Source: JAFAXD01 sp963816775
GTDB lineage: Bacteria; Pseudomonadota; Alphaproteobacteria; Rhizobiales; Xanthobacteraceae
Assembly: GCA_963816775.1 (NCBI GenBank)
Contig: CAWFLX010000059.1
Coordinates: 124,001 to 188,000, forward strand
Length of the DNA: 64,000 nt
Direction of reading: 5' to 3'
This document shows, piece by piece, positions 53,055 through 61,948 of this stretch. Each line of letters begins with the position of its first letter. Within the stretch, counting starts at the first letter, position 1. The notes under the pieces were generated by a model. It made no database searches. It was not told the DNA's origin and saw only the letters and a list, made by a program, of their open reading frames with translations. A program made the position numbers and the translations under genes.

Positions 53055-53687
53055 ATGCCGACCGTTGCGATCTATTCCTCGGACGTCACCTTGCGCCGGC
53101 GGCTCGATCGCCTGTTGCGCACCGACCAGCCCTTCAGGGTCGCCGGAAGTGCCGGTGACGCCGCCGCGTTCGGCCTGCTGCTTGAGCAGCACGCCGTTGA
53201 CGTCGCGGTCGCCGACGCGCCGCACGATGTGCTGTCCGATTGGTGCCGGCGTTTCGACAAAACCGCGTTCGTTGCCATGACGGTTGAAGCCGACGCTGAG
53301 GAACTCGATGCGCTCGCCGCTGGGGCCTATGCGGTTCTTGATCGCTCGGCGGGCGATGCCGAGATCGTGGCTGCGATCATCGCCGCGCAGCACGGGTTGG
53401 CACTGCTACCACGTCCGCTGCTCGGCGCGTTGCTTGCGGCCGGCGCCATCGAAGCGCCCGAACCGAGATCGAATCAAACTGATGATCCGTCCCCGCTCAC
53501 CCCGCGCGAGCTCGAAGTGCTGGTCGCCATGGCGGACGGCATGTCGAACAAAACGATCGCGCGCCGGCTTGGGATCTCCTATCACACCGTCAAGTTCCAC
53601 GTCGCCGGGATCCTGGCCAAGCTCGACGCCGACAGCCGAACCGAGGCGGTTGCGCGCGCCGCGCATCTGGGGCTGGTGATGCTGTGA
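53055..53687 (+). CDS. LuxR-type response regulator with a degenerate receiver
   Basis: A 210-residue protein. The N-terminal 120 residues have a receiver-like fold with the acceptor-position Asp54 (VDVAVADAP), but the acidic pair near the N-terminus is reduced (IYSSDVT) and the conserved Lys is absent (AYAVLDRS). The C-terminal LuxR/FixJ helix-turn-helix is complete (LTPRELEVLVAMADGMSNKT, then LGISYHTVKFHVAGILAKL). No kinase gene is near. Its place after the pseudo-protease gene suggests joint action; regulation without phosphorylation is possible. Confidence 0.9.
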   Translation: MPTVAIYSSDVTLRRRLDRLLRTDQPFRVAGSAGDAAAFGLLLEQHAVDVAVADAPHDVLSDWCRRFDKTAFVAMTVEADAEELDALAAGAYAVLDRSAGDAEIVAAIIAAQHGLALLPRPLLGALLAAGAIEAPEPRSNQTDDPSPLTPRELEVLVAMADGMSNKTIARRLGISYHTVKFHVAGILAKLDADSRTEAVARAAHLGLVML

Positions 53688-53743
53688 GGTGACGCCGTAA
53701 GGATAGCGAGGTTTGCATCGGCGAGGCGGGAGACGTGAGCGCG

Positions 53744-54595
53744 ATGGTTGGACCGGCCTACAACGTTCGCGTCATGACGCGCGCCGAGCTCGATCTTGTG
53801 GTCGATTGGGCCGCGCAGGAAGGCTGGAACCCGGGGCTCGACGACGCCCGCGCCTTTCATGCCAGCGACCCACTTGGGTTTTTTGTCGGCGTTCATGACG
53901 GCGAGCCCGTCGCCTCGATCTCGCTCGTCGCTTATGACGCGGCGTTTGCGTTCTTGGGCTTCTACATCGTCAAACCGGCATTTCGTGGCCGCGGTTTGGG
54001 GCTCGCGCTATGGCGCGAAGCAATGGCGCGCCGGGGGCGCCCGCTGACCGGGCTCGACGGGGTCGTCACCCAGCAGGCGAACTACGCCAAATCAGGCTTT
54101 CGCCTCGCCTATCGCAACATTCGCTTCGGCGGGCCAGCACCGGCGGTTACGACCGAGGCGAAGCATCCGATCGTGAGCGTTTCAGATCTGTCCTTCGACC
54201 GCGTGCTCGCCTGTGACCGGGCATTTTTTCCGGCACCCCGGCCGGCGTTTCTCAGCTTGTGGCTGGCCCCGCGGCTTGGCGCCGCGCTCGCGATCCTCGA
54301 TGGCGACCGGATCATCGGGCTCGGCGCAATCCGAGCGTGTCGGCACGGCTTCAAGATCGGGCCGCTCTATGCCGAGGACGAGGGCGTCGCCCAATCGCTG
54401 TTCCTGCGGCTCGCGGCGCACGCGTCCGGCGGCTCCGTTTTCCTGGACGTACCGGAGCCGAATGCGCTCGCGTTGCGGCTTGCCGAGCGCCACGGGCTGA
54501 AGCCGGTGTTTGAGACGGCGCGCATGTACACGGGACCGGCGCCCGACATTCCGCTTACGCGGCTCTACGGGGTGACCAGTTTCGAATTGGGATAG
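53744..54595 (+). CDS. Two-domain GNAT-family N-acetyltransferase (YitH-like)
   Basis: A 283-residue protein. The first GNAT domain (about 8-130) includes FYIVKPAFRGRGLGLALWREA, with the acetyl-CoA loop GRGLGLAL; a second lobe (about 145-283) resembles the YitH C-terminal domain (GAIRACRHGFKIGPLYAEDE). GTG at 53735 is a possible earlier start, but the ATG at 53744 has better spacing to GGGAG. It is the second protein of this plan in the window (the other is at 23932). Confidence 0.88.
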   Translation: MVGPAYNVRVMTRAELDLVVDWAAQEGWNPGLDDARAFHASDPLGFFVGVHDGEPVASISLVAYDAAFAFLGFYIVKPAFRGRGLGLALWREAMARRGRPLTGLDGVVTQQANYAKSGFRLAYRNIRFGGPAPAVTTEAKHPIVSVSDLSFDRVLACDRAFFPAPRPAFLSLWLAPRLGAALAILDGDRIIGLGAIRACRHGFKIGPLYAEDEGVAQSLFLRLAAHASGGSVFLDVPEPNALALRLAERHGLKPVFETARMYTGPAPDIPLTRLYGVTSFELG

Positions 54596-54599
54596 GTGA

Positions 54600-54650
54600 G
54601 CGTGACCCCGAAAAGTGGACGCCGGTTTTCGGAAAAGATCATGCTCCAAG
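54600..54650. repeat. RPE-like palindromic element, short copy
   Basis: GTGACCCCGAAAAGTGG is partly mirrored by CCGGTTTTCGG and the end AAAAGATCATGCTCCAA is shared with the element at 3383-3460. It lies in the 63-bp gap between the convergent GNAT and NUDIX genes, where it could protect both mRNA ends. Confidence 0.7.
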
Positions 54651-54658
54651 GAAAAGTT

Positions 54659-55204
54659 TCAGCCGGTCGCCTGTGCGCGGCTTGCTTGCTCGCCGCGACC
54701 GTATGCACGCGCGCGAAACGTGCGGAGGTCATGGGCGTAGCGCGTCGCGGGGATCATCTCGCTGCGGCGTGCCGATCGCTGGATTGCCTTGATGGCGACA
54801 GGACCGACGCTGCGAAGAAACACCTGCTCGCGGGAACGGGACAACCGCTTGATCGCCTCGTCGAGCGGCAGCCACTCGACTGCCTTCACATCCGGCATCA
54901 GACGGCGGGCGGGACCGCCGACGGCCCGCATGGCCCAGAACTGCACGACCTTTATTCGCTCGCCGACGTCGTAAGCGATCGTGCCCAGAAACGCGTGCAC
55001 ATAAGTCTTGTGGCCGACCTCTTCCAGCACCTCGCGCCGGGCCGCGGCGAGCGCGCTTTCGTCGTCGTTGATCTTTCCCTTCGGCAATACCCAGTCGTTG
55101 TATTTCCGCAACTGCACGACCGCGATCAGCGGTTCACGGCTGCTGCGCAGCACCACCCCACCAGCTGCGAGTATTGGTGAGCGTGCTTTCTTTCGACCCT
55201 GCAT
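54659..55204 (-). CDS. NUDIX hydrolase
   Basis: A 181-residue hydrolase of nucleoside-diphosphate-linked compounds. The NUDIX box is complete: GKINDDESALAAARREVLEE followed by VG, with the catalytic REVLEEVG. The N-terminal strand AAGGVVLRSS and the DWVLPKGK lead resemble the diadenosine/diphosphoinositol polyphosphate type. An Arg-rich tail follows the domain. The ribosome binding site GAGGAA is 6 bases before the ATG. Confidence 0.9.
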   Translation of the reverse strand: MQGRKKARSPILAAGGVVLRSSREPLIAVVQLRKYNDWVLPKGKINDDESALAAARREVLEEVGHKTYVHAFLGTIAYDVGERIKVVQFWAMRAVGGPARRLMPDVKAVEWLPLDEAIKRLSRSREQVFLRSVGPVAIKAIQRSARRSEMIPATRYAHDLRTFRARAYGRGEQASRAQATG

Positions 55205-55351
55205 TCCGGATTCCTCGACTGATCATTGCGGTTACTCCGCCGGCCCTTCGATCAGTACACAGACCTCATTCGGCGGCGTACGCGAACGCTCGCGGGCACG
55301 AATCACTTTGCATCAAGGCTTAGCAGCTTTCGCGCACGAGCCGAATAGCGG

Positions 55352-55410
55352 CGGTGAGGCGGACCTGAAGTTCTTAATCTCGCGTTAAGAACTTGAGATA
55401 CGGCGGCATG
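55352..55410. repeat. Palindromic repeat, type 2 (divergent copy)
   Basis: GGCGGACCTGAAGTTCTTAA is mirrored by TTAAGAACTTGAGATACGGCGG, with a 7-base centre. The arms differ from the copy at 2308, but the arrangement GGCGG..GAAGTTC / GAACTT..CGGCGG is the same. It lies in the 239-bp gap between the NUDIX and enolase-superfamily genes. Confidence 0.55.
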
Positions 55411-55443
55411 CGCCTTTGTCTCGACACAATCGAACCCAGCGAC

Positions 55444-56604
55444 TCAGTTCACCCGATATGTCTTGATGAAGTCCGCATCGAACGCGACGCCGAAGCCGGG
55501 TGCGTCGGGCAGCGAATAGTGTCCATCGGCAATCACGCCGCGCCCAATGACCATGCGGTGGAAGATCGGGTCACGGTCGGGATGGTGGGTCTCGACGTAG
55601 GTTCCATTTTCGACCGCCGCCAAGAGGTGCGATCCCAGCACCGGTTCGCCGTGATGCCCCATCTCGATTCCGAAACACTGCGCCATGCGGGCAACGCGCA
55701 GCCAGACCGTCGGGCCGCCGCCCCAGCTGGCGTCGAGATTGCAGACGTCGATTGCGCCAGCGATCATCAGGTCGCGGCAGGCTTCCTGGCTGATCTCGGA
55801 TTGGCCGGCAACGATCGGAAGGCCCGTGATGGCGCGCAGCAGCGCCATGTCGCTGCGGTCGTTGTTCCAGTGACAGGGTTCCTCGAACCAGCGCAGGTTG
55901 AGTTTGGCAGCTCGGCGCGCGAACTCGAGCGCCGCCGCGCGCGGCCAGCCGCGGTTGGCATCGACAGCAAGCACGAAATCCTCACCGCCCGCGGCCCGCG
56001 CTGCGGCGGTGCGCTCCGCATCCTCCGAGGGTGACTTGCCCCCGACCTTGAACTTGCAGCCGGCGAGCCCGAGCGCGCGATAGCCCTCCATCTCCCGCCC
56101 GTAATCCGCCGCGGTGAAATTCTCTCCATACTGGCCGCCGATCGCGATGATCGGCAGCCGCGAGCGCGCCCCGCCCCATAGAATATAGAGCGGCAAGCCG
56201 GCGGCCTTTCCCATCAGGTCCCACAGTGCGCTGTCGACGCACGCAATCGCCCGCACCGGCGCTTGCTTGTCGCGACTGCCGCGGAACGTCGCCGGCCACA
56301 TGCGCGCCCATAGATGTTCGATCCGGCTCGGATCCTGGCCGATCAGCAGTGGAGTGAGTTCGCGTTCGATAATCTCCGCCATCTCGCGCTGGATCGCGGC
56401 GGCACCTTCGCCGTTCACCGCTTCGCCGATCGGTCCGTGGTCGGTGTGGATGCGCGTCACCAGCGCGTTCTTCTGCGGCACGCTGTAGACGCTGCCGCGA
56501 AAGTCGCGCGGCAGCGTGATGCTGAGCGCAATGACCTCGATCTTGGTGATCTTGAGACCGGACGCGGATCGAACGTCGTCGGTTTTGTACAAGGGAATCG
56601 ACAT
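55444..56604 (-). CDS. Mandelate racemase/muconate lactonizing enzyme family protein
   Basis: A 386-residue enolase-superfamily enzyme that abstracts an alpha-proton from a carboxylate. The K-x-K pair is in CKFKVGGK; metal ligands lie in VDANRGW, FEEPCHW and AGQSEIS; the general-base histidine region is MGHHGEPVLGSH. All expected catalytic parts are seen, so it should be active; the sugar-acid or other substrate is unknown. It is followed on the opposite side by a TctC-type binding protein gene on the same strand, which may deliver its substrate. Confidence 0.9.
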   Translation of the reverse strand: MSIPLYKTDDVRSASGLKITKIEVIALSITLPRDFRGSVYSVPQKNALVTRIHTDHGPIGEAVNGEGAAAIQREMAEIIERELTPLLIGQDPSRIEHLWARMWPATFRGSRDKQAPVRAIACVDSALWDLMGKAAGLPLYILWGGARSRLPIIAIGGQYGENFTAADYGREMEGYRALGLAGCKFKVGGKSPSEDAERTAAARAAGGEDFVLAVDANRGWPRAAALEFARRAAKLNLRWFEEPCHWNNDRSDMALLRAITGLPIVAGQSEISQEACRDLMIAGAIDVCNLDASWGGGPTVWLRVARMAQCFGIEMGHHGEPVLGSHLLAAVENGTYVETHHPDRDPIFHRMVIGRGVIADGHYSLPDAPGFGVAFDADFIKTYRVN

Positions 56605-56654
56605 CGCTCACGCTCGCTCAGTTGCCCGCTGCGCCGTGCGCAGCCTAACGGTGA

Positions 56655-57632
56655 TCATTCTGGTTGAATACCCGCCGCCTTCACGATCGCGGCAATCGAG
56701 TCTTTGTCCTCCTTGAGGCGCTCACCCAGCGCCGGTCCAACCAGAAAGTCCGTGTCGTTGCCGGCGGCGATCAGACGCGCCGCCAATTCCTTGTCGGCCA
56801 TGGTGGAGGAGACCGTTGCGCTCAGTTTGTCGAGAATGTCGCGCGGCGTCTCCCCGGGAGCGAACAAACCGACCCAGCCATTGAGCTCGACCCCGGGCAC
56901 GCCGGCCTCCGCGGCGGTCGGAACGTCGGGCAGCACGGCAGCGCGCTTTGCGCGCAGCACCGCGAGCGCCCGCAGCTTGCCAGCGTTGATGTTCGCCAGC
57001 GTATTGCCGATGGCATCGAACATCACCTGAATATGGCCGCCCAGAAGATCGTTCGTCGCCGGCGCGCCGCCCCGATAGGGAACGTGCACCAGCGGCGCGC
57101 CGGTGCGCGCGATGAACAACTCGCCGGCGAGATGCTGCACAGTGCCGAAACCCGACGATGCATAGGACACCTTTCCGGGATGCGCCTTGGCGTATTGCAC
57201 CAGATCCTGGAGGTTGTTGATCGGCAACGCCGGGTTGACCACCACGACCTGACCGCTGGATTTGACCGCCCAGATCGGCGCAAAGTCCTTGATCGGGTCG
57301 TAGGGGAGCGACTTGAACAGGGCCGGCGCGGTCGCGAGCGTCGATGCGGACGTGACGAGCAGCGTGTGGCCGTCGGGCAGTGACTTGGCGACGAAGTTGG
57401 CGCCGACCGTTCCACCGGCGCCGCTCTTGCTTTCGACTGTCACCGGCTGACCCCAGGTTTTCTCAAGCCGGTCGGCGACGAGCCGCCCGATCACGTCAAC
57501 CGGCGAACCAGAGGGAAATGGATTGATGATGCGGATCGGCTTATCCGGATAAGCCTGTTCACTTGCATCGGCGCCATGTGGTGCCGCAAGCGCCACCAGC
57601 AATGTCAGAAAAGTGCGGCGGTCATAATGCAT
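56655..57632 (-). CDS. Tripartite tricarboxylate transporter substrate-binding protein (TctC/Bug family)
   Basis: A 325-residue periplasmic protein. After an export signal (RRTFLTLLVALAAPHG, possibly Tat-like) it has the Bug-family blocks YPDKPIRIINPFPSGSPVD, FVAKSLPDGHTLL, YDPIKDFAPI and HVPYRGGAPATNDLLGGHI. No TctA/TctB membrane genes are near. The start at 57632 is chosen because the upstream frame overlaps the divergent thiolase promoter. Confidence 0.92.
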   Translation of the reverse strand: MHYDRRTFLTLLVALAAPHGADASEQAYPDKPIRIINPFPSGSPVDVIGRLVADRLEKTWGQPVTVESKSGAGGTVGANFVAKSLPDGHTLLVTSASTLATAPALFKSLPYDPIKDFAPIWAVKSSGQVVVVNPALPINNLQDLVQYAKAHPGKVSYASSGFGTVQHLAGELFIARTGAPLVHVPYRGGAPATNDLLGGHIQVMFDAIGNTLANINAGKLRALAVLRAKRAAVLPDVPTAAEAGVPGVELNGWVGLFAPGETPRDILDKLSATVSSTMADKELAARLIAAGNDTDFLVGPALGERLKEDKDSIAAIVKAAGIQPE

Positions 57633-57726
57633 CGTGAGTTGCTGGCAATAACGCCCAGGATCTAATCTGGGACCATCGGCCACGGTGATAATCACGAACA
57701 ATACGTCGCCGCAACAGGAGCGCGCC

Positions 57727-58998
57727 ATGGCAAACGGTCCCTCGCAGGTATGGCTGGCTTGCGGATTGCGCACGCCGTTCGTGCGCGTCGATGGCGCGCT
57801 CGCCGCGCGCGATCAACTCACCACGTCGGTCCCGGTCGCGCAGGCGATGGCACAACAGGTGAACGGCGCGATCGACCTCGGCGTCTGGGGAGCGGTTGCG
57901 CTCAACCTCGCCTATTCCAATCTGGCGCGCGAAATCTGGCTCGAGGCGAAACTCGATCCGCACGTCACGACCTTCACCACCATCATGCAGTGCTGCACCA
58001 GCATGAACGGCGCCTTCGAGGCCGCGGGCATGCTCGGCAACGGTCGCGAGCTCGCGCTCGTCGGCGGCGTCGAAAGCATGAGTCGCGTTCAATTCGGTCT
58101 CGGACAGAACCTGTCGGTGTGGTTGCGGCGCATCGGGCAGGCCCGCAACGCCGGGGCGCGCCTGAGCCTGCTGCGGCAACTCCGGCCTGCTGACATACGC
58201 CTCTACGTGCCCCGCGTTCAGAACCGGGTCACCGGGCGGAGCATGGGCGAGCATTGCGAAGACATGGCCAAGACCTGGAACGTCAGCCGGCAGGAGCAGG
58301 ATGAGCTGGCGCTTGCAAGTCATCGCGGCGCGGTCGACGCGCAGGATCGCGGCTTCTTCGAAGATCTGATCGTGCCGGTCGACGGCCACAAGCGCGATGA
58401 TTTTCCGCGCCGCGACACTTCGCTCGAAAAGCTTGCCCGCCTGCATCCGGCCTTCGACACCACGAGCGGGCGTGGAACACTCACCGCCGGCAACTCGTCG
58501 CCGCTAACCGATGGCGCGGCCGGCGTCTGGGTTGCGACCGAAAAAGGACTTGCCCGACTGCCAGGTGCGACACCGCGCGTGCGCCTGGTCGATTTCGAGG
58601 TCGCGGCGGTCGACATCTTTCACGAAGGATTGTTGATGGCACCGGTCACGGCGATCCCGCGCCTGCTGGCGCGCCATCGCCTGGCCTTCAACGACATTGC
58701 GCTCTGGGAAATTCACGAGGCGTTCTCGGCCCAGGTCGCGTGCCATATCAAGGGTCTCGAGGACGCTGCGTTCGTGAAGGAGAAATCCGGGGTCGATCAC
58801 ACGTTCGGAAAATTCCCGCGCGAGCGCATGAACCCCAATGGCGGCAGCGTCGCGCTCGGACATCCGTTTGCCGCGACCGGCGCCCGCATCCTGAGCCAGG
58901 CCGTCAAGGAACTCGCAGCCATGCCGGCGGGCAGCCGCGCCATCGTGAGCATTTGCGCGGACGGCGGGGAAGGCACCGTGGCGTTGCTGGAGAATTAG
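57727..58998 (+). CDS. Thiolase family protein (acetyl-CoA acyltransferase)
   Basis: A 423-residue enzyme that cleaves or forms 3-ketoacyl-CoA. The acyl-enzyme cysteine lies in TIMQCCTSMNGA, the catalytic histidine region is NPNGGSVALGHPFAATGAR, and the second cysteine is in SICADGGEGTVALL; IHEAFSAQV is also present. The length and motifs are close to FadI-like thiolases. AGGAG 5 bases before the ATG is the ribosome binding site. It is transcribed divergently from the TctC-type gene. Confidence 0.92.
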   Translation: MANGPSQVWLACGLRTPFVRVDGALAARDQLTTSVPVAQAMAQQVNGAIDLGVWGAVALNLAYSNLAREIWLEAKLDPHVTTFTTIMQCCTSMNGAFEAAGMLGNGRELALVGGVESMSRVQFGLGQNLSVWLRRIGQARNAGARLSLLRQLRPADIRLYVPRVQNRVTGRSMGEHCEDMAKTWNVSRQEQDELALASHRGAVDAQDRGFFEDLIVPVDGHKRDDFPRRDTSLEKLARLHPAFDTTSGRGTLTAGNSSPLTDGAAGVWVATEKGLARLPGATPRVRLVDFEVAAVDIFHEGLLMAPVTAIPRLLARHRLAFNDIALWEIHEAFSAQVACHIKGLEDAAFVKEKSGVDHTFGKFPRERMNPNGGSVALGHPFAATGARILSQAVKELAAMPAGSRAIVSICADGGEGTVALLEN

Positions 58999-59179
58999 GC
59001 AAAGGGCGCCCGGAGGGCGTGGCTGAAAGATTTATGGCGCTGCGCGGCGGATTAGGATTAAAGCGTTCGCCGCGGCACCGTCAACAAGGCATATCGATTT
59101 CATTGAACGCCGCGCGGCCGATCCCTACGTTCTTCGGCGCCGGAGTCGGATGACTACGTTGCGACCCAGAGAGGTGCCC

Positions 59180-60532
59180 ATGAGCAAATCACGGCAATTG
59201 CGGCTTGGCGCGTTCATGCGGCCGGTCAGCATCCACACTGCGGCGTGGCGCTATCCGGGCAGCATGCCCGACGCGAACTTCAACTTCGATCACATCAAGC
59301 GCTTCGCCCAAACGCTCGAGCGCGGCAAGTTTGACGCCTTCTTCATGGCCGATCATCTGGCGGTGCTCAACATGCCGATGAGCGCGCTCAAGCGCAGCGC
59401 CACGGTGACGTCGTTCGATCCGGCGACCTTGCTGCCGGCACTGGCCGTCGTCACCGAGCATCTCGGTTTGATCGCCACCGGCTCGACCACCTTCGATGAG
59501 CCCTACCACGTGGCGCGCCGCTTCGCCTCCCTCGACCATCTCAGCGGCGGGCGCGCCGGCTGGAACGTCGTGACCACGTCGAACCCCGACGCCGCGCTCA
59601 ACTTCGGTCTTGATGATCACATGGAGCACGACGAGCGCTACCGCCGCGCCCGCGAGTTCTTCGACGTGGTCACCGGCCTGTGGGACAGCTGGGCGGACGA
59701 CGCCTTTGTTCGCGACGTGAAGAACGGCGTCTACTTCGATCCCGACAAGCTGCATGTGCTCAACCACAAGGGTAAGTATTTCTCCGTGCGCGGTCCGCTC
59801 AACGTCGCGCGCCCGATCCAAGGGTGGCCGGTGATTGTGCAGGCCGGTGCCTCCGAGGCGGGCCGCCAGCTCGCAGCCGAGACCGCGGAGGCGGTCTTCA
59901 CCGGGCAGGGCAATTTGGCGGAAGGCAAGCGCTTCTATGCCGACGTCAAAGGCCGGATGGACAAGATCGGGCGCAACCCGGACCACATGAAGATTCTCCC
60001 GGGCTGTTTCGTGGTGGTCGGGGAATCACTCGAAGAGGCGCGCGAGAAGCGCGCGCTGCTCGACAGCCTCGTCCACTATGACAGCGGGATCGCGTCGCTT
60101 TCGATCGCGCTCGGCACCGATGCGTCAGGGTTCGATCCGGACGGTCCGTTGCCGGACATTCCGCAAAGCAACGCCAGCCAGAGCGCCCGCGACCGCATCG
60201 TTGAGACCGCGAAGCGCGATCATCTGACCGTGCGTCAGCTCGCCCAGCGCAGCGGCAGCTTTTCCGGTCTCGCCATGATGGGCACCCCCGCAATGATTGC
60301 CGACCAGATGGAGCAGTGGCTCGTCGAGGAAGGCTCGGATGGGTTCAACATCATGTTCCCGTACCTGCCGGCCGGGCTCGACGACTTTGTCGACAAGGTC
60401 GTGCCTGAATTGCAGCGGCGCGGGATCTTCCGGCGCGACTACGAGGGCAAGACGCTGCGCGAGAATCTCGGCTTGCCGCGCCCGCCCAATCAATTCTTTG
60501 CGCCGCAGGCGGAGCGTCGCCGCGCCGGGTAG
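59180..60532 (+). CDS. LLM-class flavin-dependent monooxygenase (NtaA/SnaA/DszA type)
   Basis: A 450-residue FMNH2-dependent monooxygenase of the nitrilotriacetate/dibenzothiophene-sulfone group. Hallmarks are RLGAFMRPVSIHTAAWRYPG, FDAFFMADHLA, LSGGRAGWNVVTTSNPDAA and PVIVQAGASEAGRQLAAE. It needs a separate flavin reductase, which is not in the window. GAGAGG precedes the ATG at 59180; an ATG at 59150 is also open. Substrates of close homologues are very varied. Confidence 0.92.
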   Translation: MSKSRQLRLGAFMRPVSIHTAAWRYPGSMPDANFNFDHIKRFAQTLERGKFDAFFMADHLAVLNMPMSALKRSATVTSFDPATLLPALAVVTEHLGLIATGSTTFDEPYHVARRFASLDHLSGGRAGWNVVTTSNPDAALNFGLDDHMEHDERYRRAREFFDVVTGLWDSWADDAFVRDVKNGVYFDPDKLHVLNHKGKYFSVRGPLNVARPIQGWPVIVQAGASEAGRQLAAETAEAVFTGQGNLAEGKRFYADVKGRMDKIGRNPDHMKILPGCFVVVGESLEEAREKRALLDSLVHYDSGIASLSIALGTDASGFDPDGPLPDIPQSNASQSARDRIVETAKRDHLTVRQLAQRSGSFSGLAMMGTPAMIADQMEQWLVEEGSDGFNIMFPYLPAGLDDFVDKVVPELQRRGIFRRDYEGKTLRENLGLPRPPNQFFAPQAERRRAG

Positions 60533-60562
60533 GCGCTTACGGCGTCACTGCGAGAAATTAAA

Positions 60563-60865
60563 TCAGCGATCGTTGTCGGCGGGCGGCTGATCGACCCGGA
60601 AACCGCGAAACGCCCAGGCGGTAGCGGCGCCGAACAGCAGGAGGGCAACCGGCGGACCGAACAGCAACACCGGGATCGCCAGGAGGTCGCTCGGCCGCAG
60701 CCCGGTCTCGATCGCGCCCATGATCAAGTAAATGGCCCAGCTCATCACCCAGGCGGCGGAGATCAGGAACCAGATCCGGATCATCCCGCGACGCCAATTG
60801 ATAGGGGCCGACGGTTCGCTGGTTTGCGGCCGGAAGGGGCGACGCGGAATGCTGTAGAGCGGCAT
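60563..60865 (-). CDS. Small membrane protein of unknown function
   Basis: A 100-residue protein with two hydrophobic helices (about 28-50, IRIWFLISAAWVMSWAIYLI, and 62-88) and polar ends. It resembles small two-helix hypothetical proteins of rhizobial genomes; no function is known. It converges with the monooxygenase gene, 30 bp away. Confidence 0.7.
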   Translation of the reverse strand: MPLYSIPRRPFRPQTSEPSAPINWRRGMIRIWFLISAAWVMSWAIYLIMGAIETGLRPSDLLAIPVLLFGPPVALLLFGAATAWAFRGFRVDQPPADNDR

Positions 60866-61221
60866 AAGAACGTCTCAATCGCTAACGGGCACCATCCGAC
60901 CGCGCGGATTGCTCAGGGTCAGGCGGTAATGGGCTTTGATCATGCGATTGTGCGCTTAGCGTGACGGGTCACGCAAGCGCTATTCGGGACGCTGGCGGGT
61001 CGCCTCGTAACATCTTTGTGCCGAACCATCCGCGATCTACCAATCGCTACCGCCGCGACAGGGAAAAACGCAGGCGCGGTGCGCAGCGTTTGCGGCGGCA
61101 CGCCGTGGGGCGCAAGGAGCCTGCCTGGCTTGCGGCGGAAAGTCTTGCGCTATCAATGTTTTATTGGCAAGGGCGCCAAATCCCGCACGCCCGGATGCCG
61201 AGGCGCGACCTGCTCAATCAA
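60866..61221. other. Gene-free stretch
   Basis: 356 bp between two minus-strand genes. A plus-strand open frame from 60961 runs into the next gene's antisense strand; it is Arg-rich and without family features, so I do not call it. I see no repeat or terminator here. Confidence 0.5.
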
Positions 61222-61896
61222 TTAGCGAGAAGCAGTGGTGGAAGCAGCGTTGTCGCCGGCCTGCCACTGCGGCGGCGAGGTGTTCAACGTGAAAACCTCC
61301 GACTCGCTTTTCGATCGACCGCCCCATGGCCAGCGCGAATCGTATTGGCTGATGAAATCGATTTTCGCCCGGACGATTTTGTCGCCCTCACGCAAATCTA
61401 CCGCTACGTGGAGCGGGCAACTGTACGGTTCGGATTGGCCGGGGGCGAGATCGACAACCGGCTGCGACAGCGTGACCCCGGTCTCCGCGAACGACTTGTT
61501 GGTTTGCGATCGGGCGGAGACCAGCATGCACACAATCTGAAGGTTGCGCAGCGGGAACAGCGCGCTTCGGTTCTTGACCTTGAATGACAGCTCCAACGGC
61601 GACTCGGCCGACGGGGTTTCGGGGTAGAAGGTGGGCGCCGTCGGCCAGAGCGGTCCCCAGATTCCGATGATGGTCGCGACGATGACAACGAGTCCGGCGA
61701 CGGCCGCCACGGCCTTCGTCCAGCCGGCATGCCACGGCGCGGCCGGCGCGGGCTGTTGAGGTTCCGGTTCGAGCTTGTTCACGAAAGACCGACTCCCTTC
61801 GGTTCCATTATCGGCCAGCGAGGGCGGCCCTGTCACGGCCATTGCGGGCCCGGATACCCGCCCACCGCCATGAGGCCTTTGCGCGATTCGTCGCAT
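61222..61896 (-). CDS. Single-pass membrane protein with an extracytoplasmic domain, function unknown
   Basis: Up to 224 residues: a polar N-terminal tail, one transmembrane helix (about 61-82, AVAAVAGLVVIVATIIGIWG), then a domain of about 140 residues with a beta-rich look (PLELSFKVKNRSALFPLRNL, LAPGQSEPYSCPLHVAV). The true start may be Met19 or a later codon. I do not recognise the domain. Confidence 0.65.
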   Translation of the reverse strand: MRRIAQRPHGGGRVSGPAMAVTGPPSLADNGTEGSRSFVNKLEPEPQQPAPAAPWHAGWTKAVAAVAGLVVIVATIIGIWGPLWPTAPTFYPETPSAESPLELSFKVKNRSALFPLRNLQIVCMLVSARSQTNKSFAETGVTLSQPVVDLAPGQSEPYSCPLHVAVDLREGDKIVRAKIDFISQYDSRWPWGGRSKSESEVFTLNTSPPQWQAGDNAASTTASR

Positions 61897-61948
61897 TCAG
61901 CTCTACTATAGGGGGGCGTGGTCTCCGTATTCTTAACGCGCGTCAACG

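Noticed and set aside
60961..61587. 208-codon plus-strand frame
   Set aside because: Arg-rich, half of it antisense to the membrane protein gene at 61222, no family feature.
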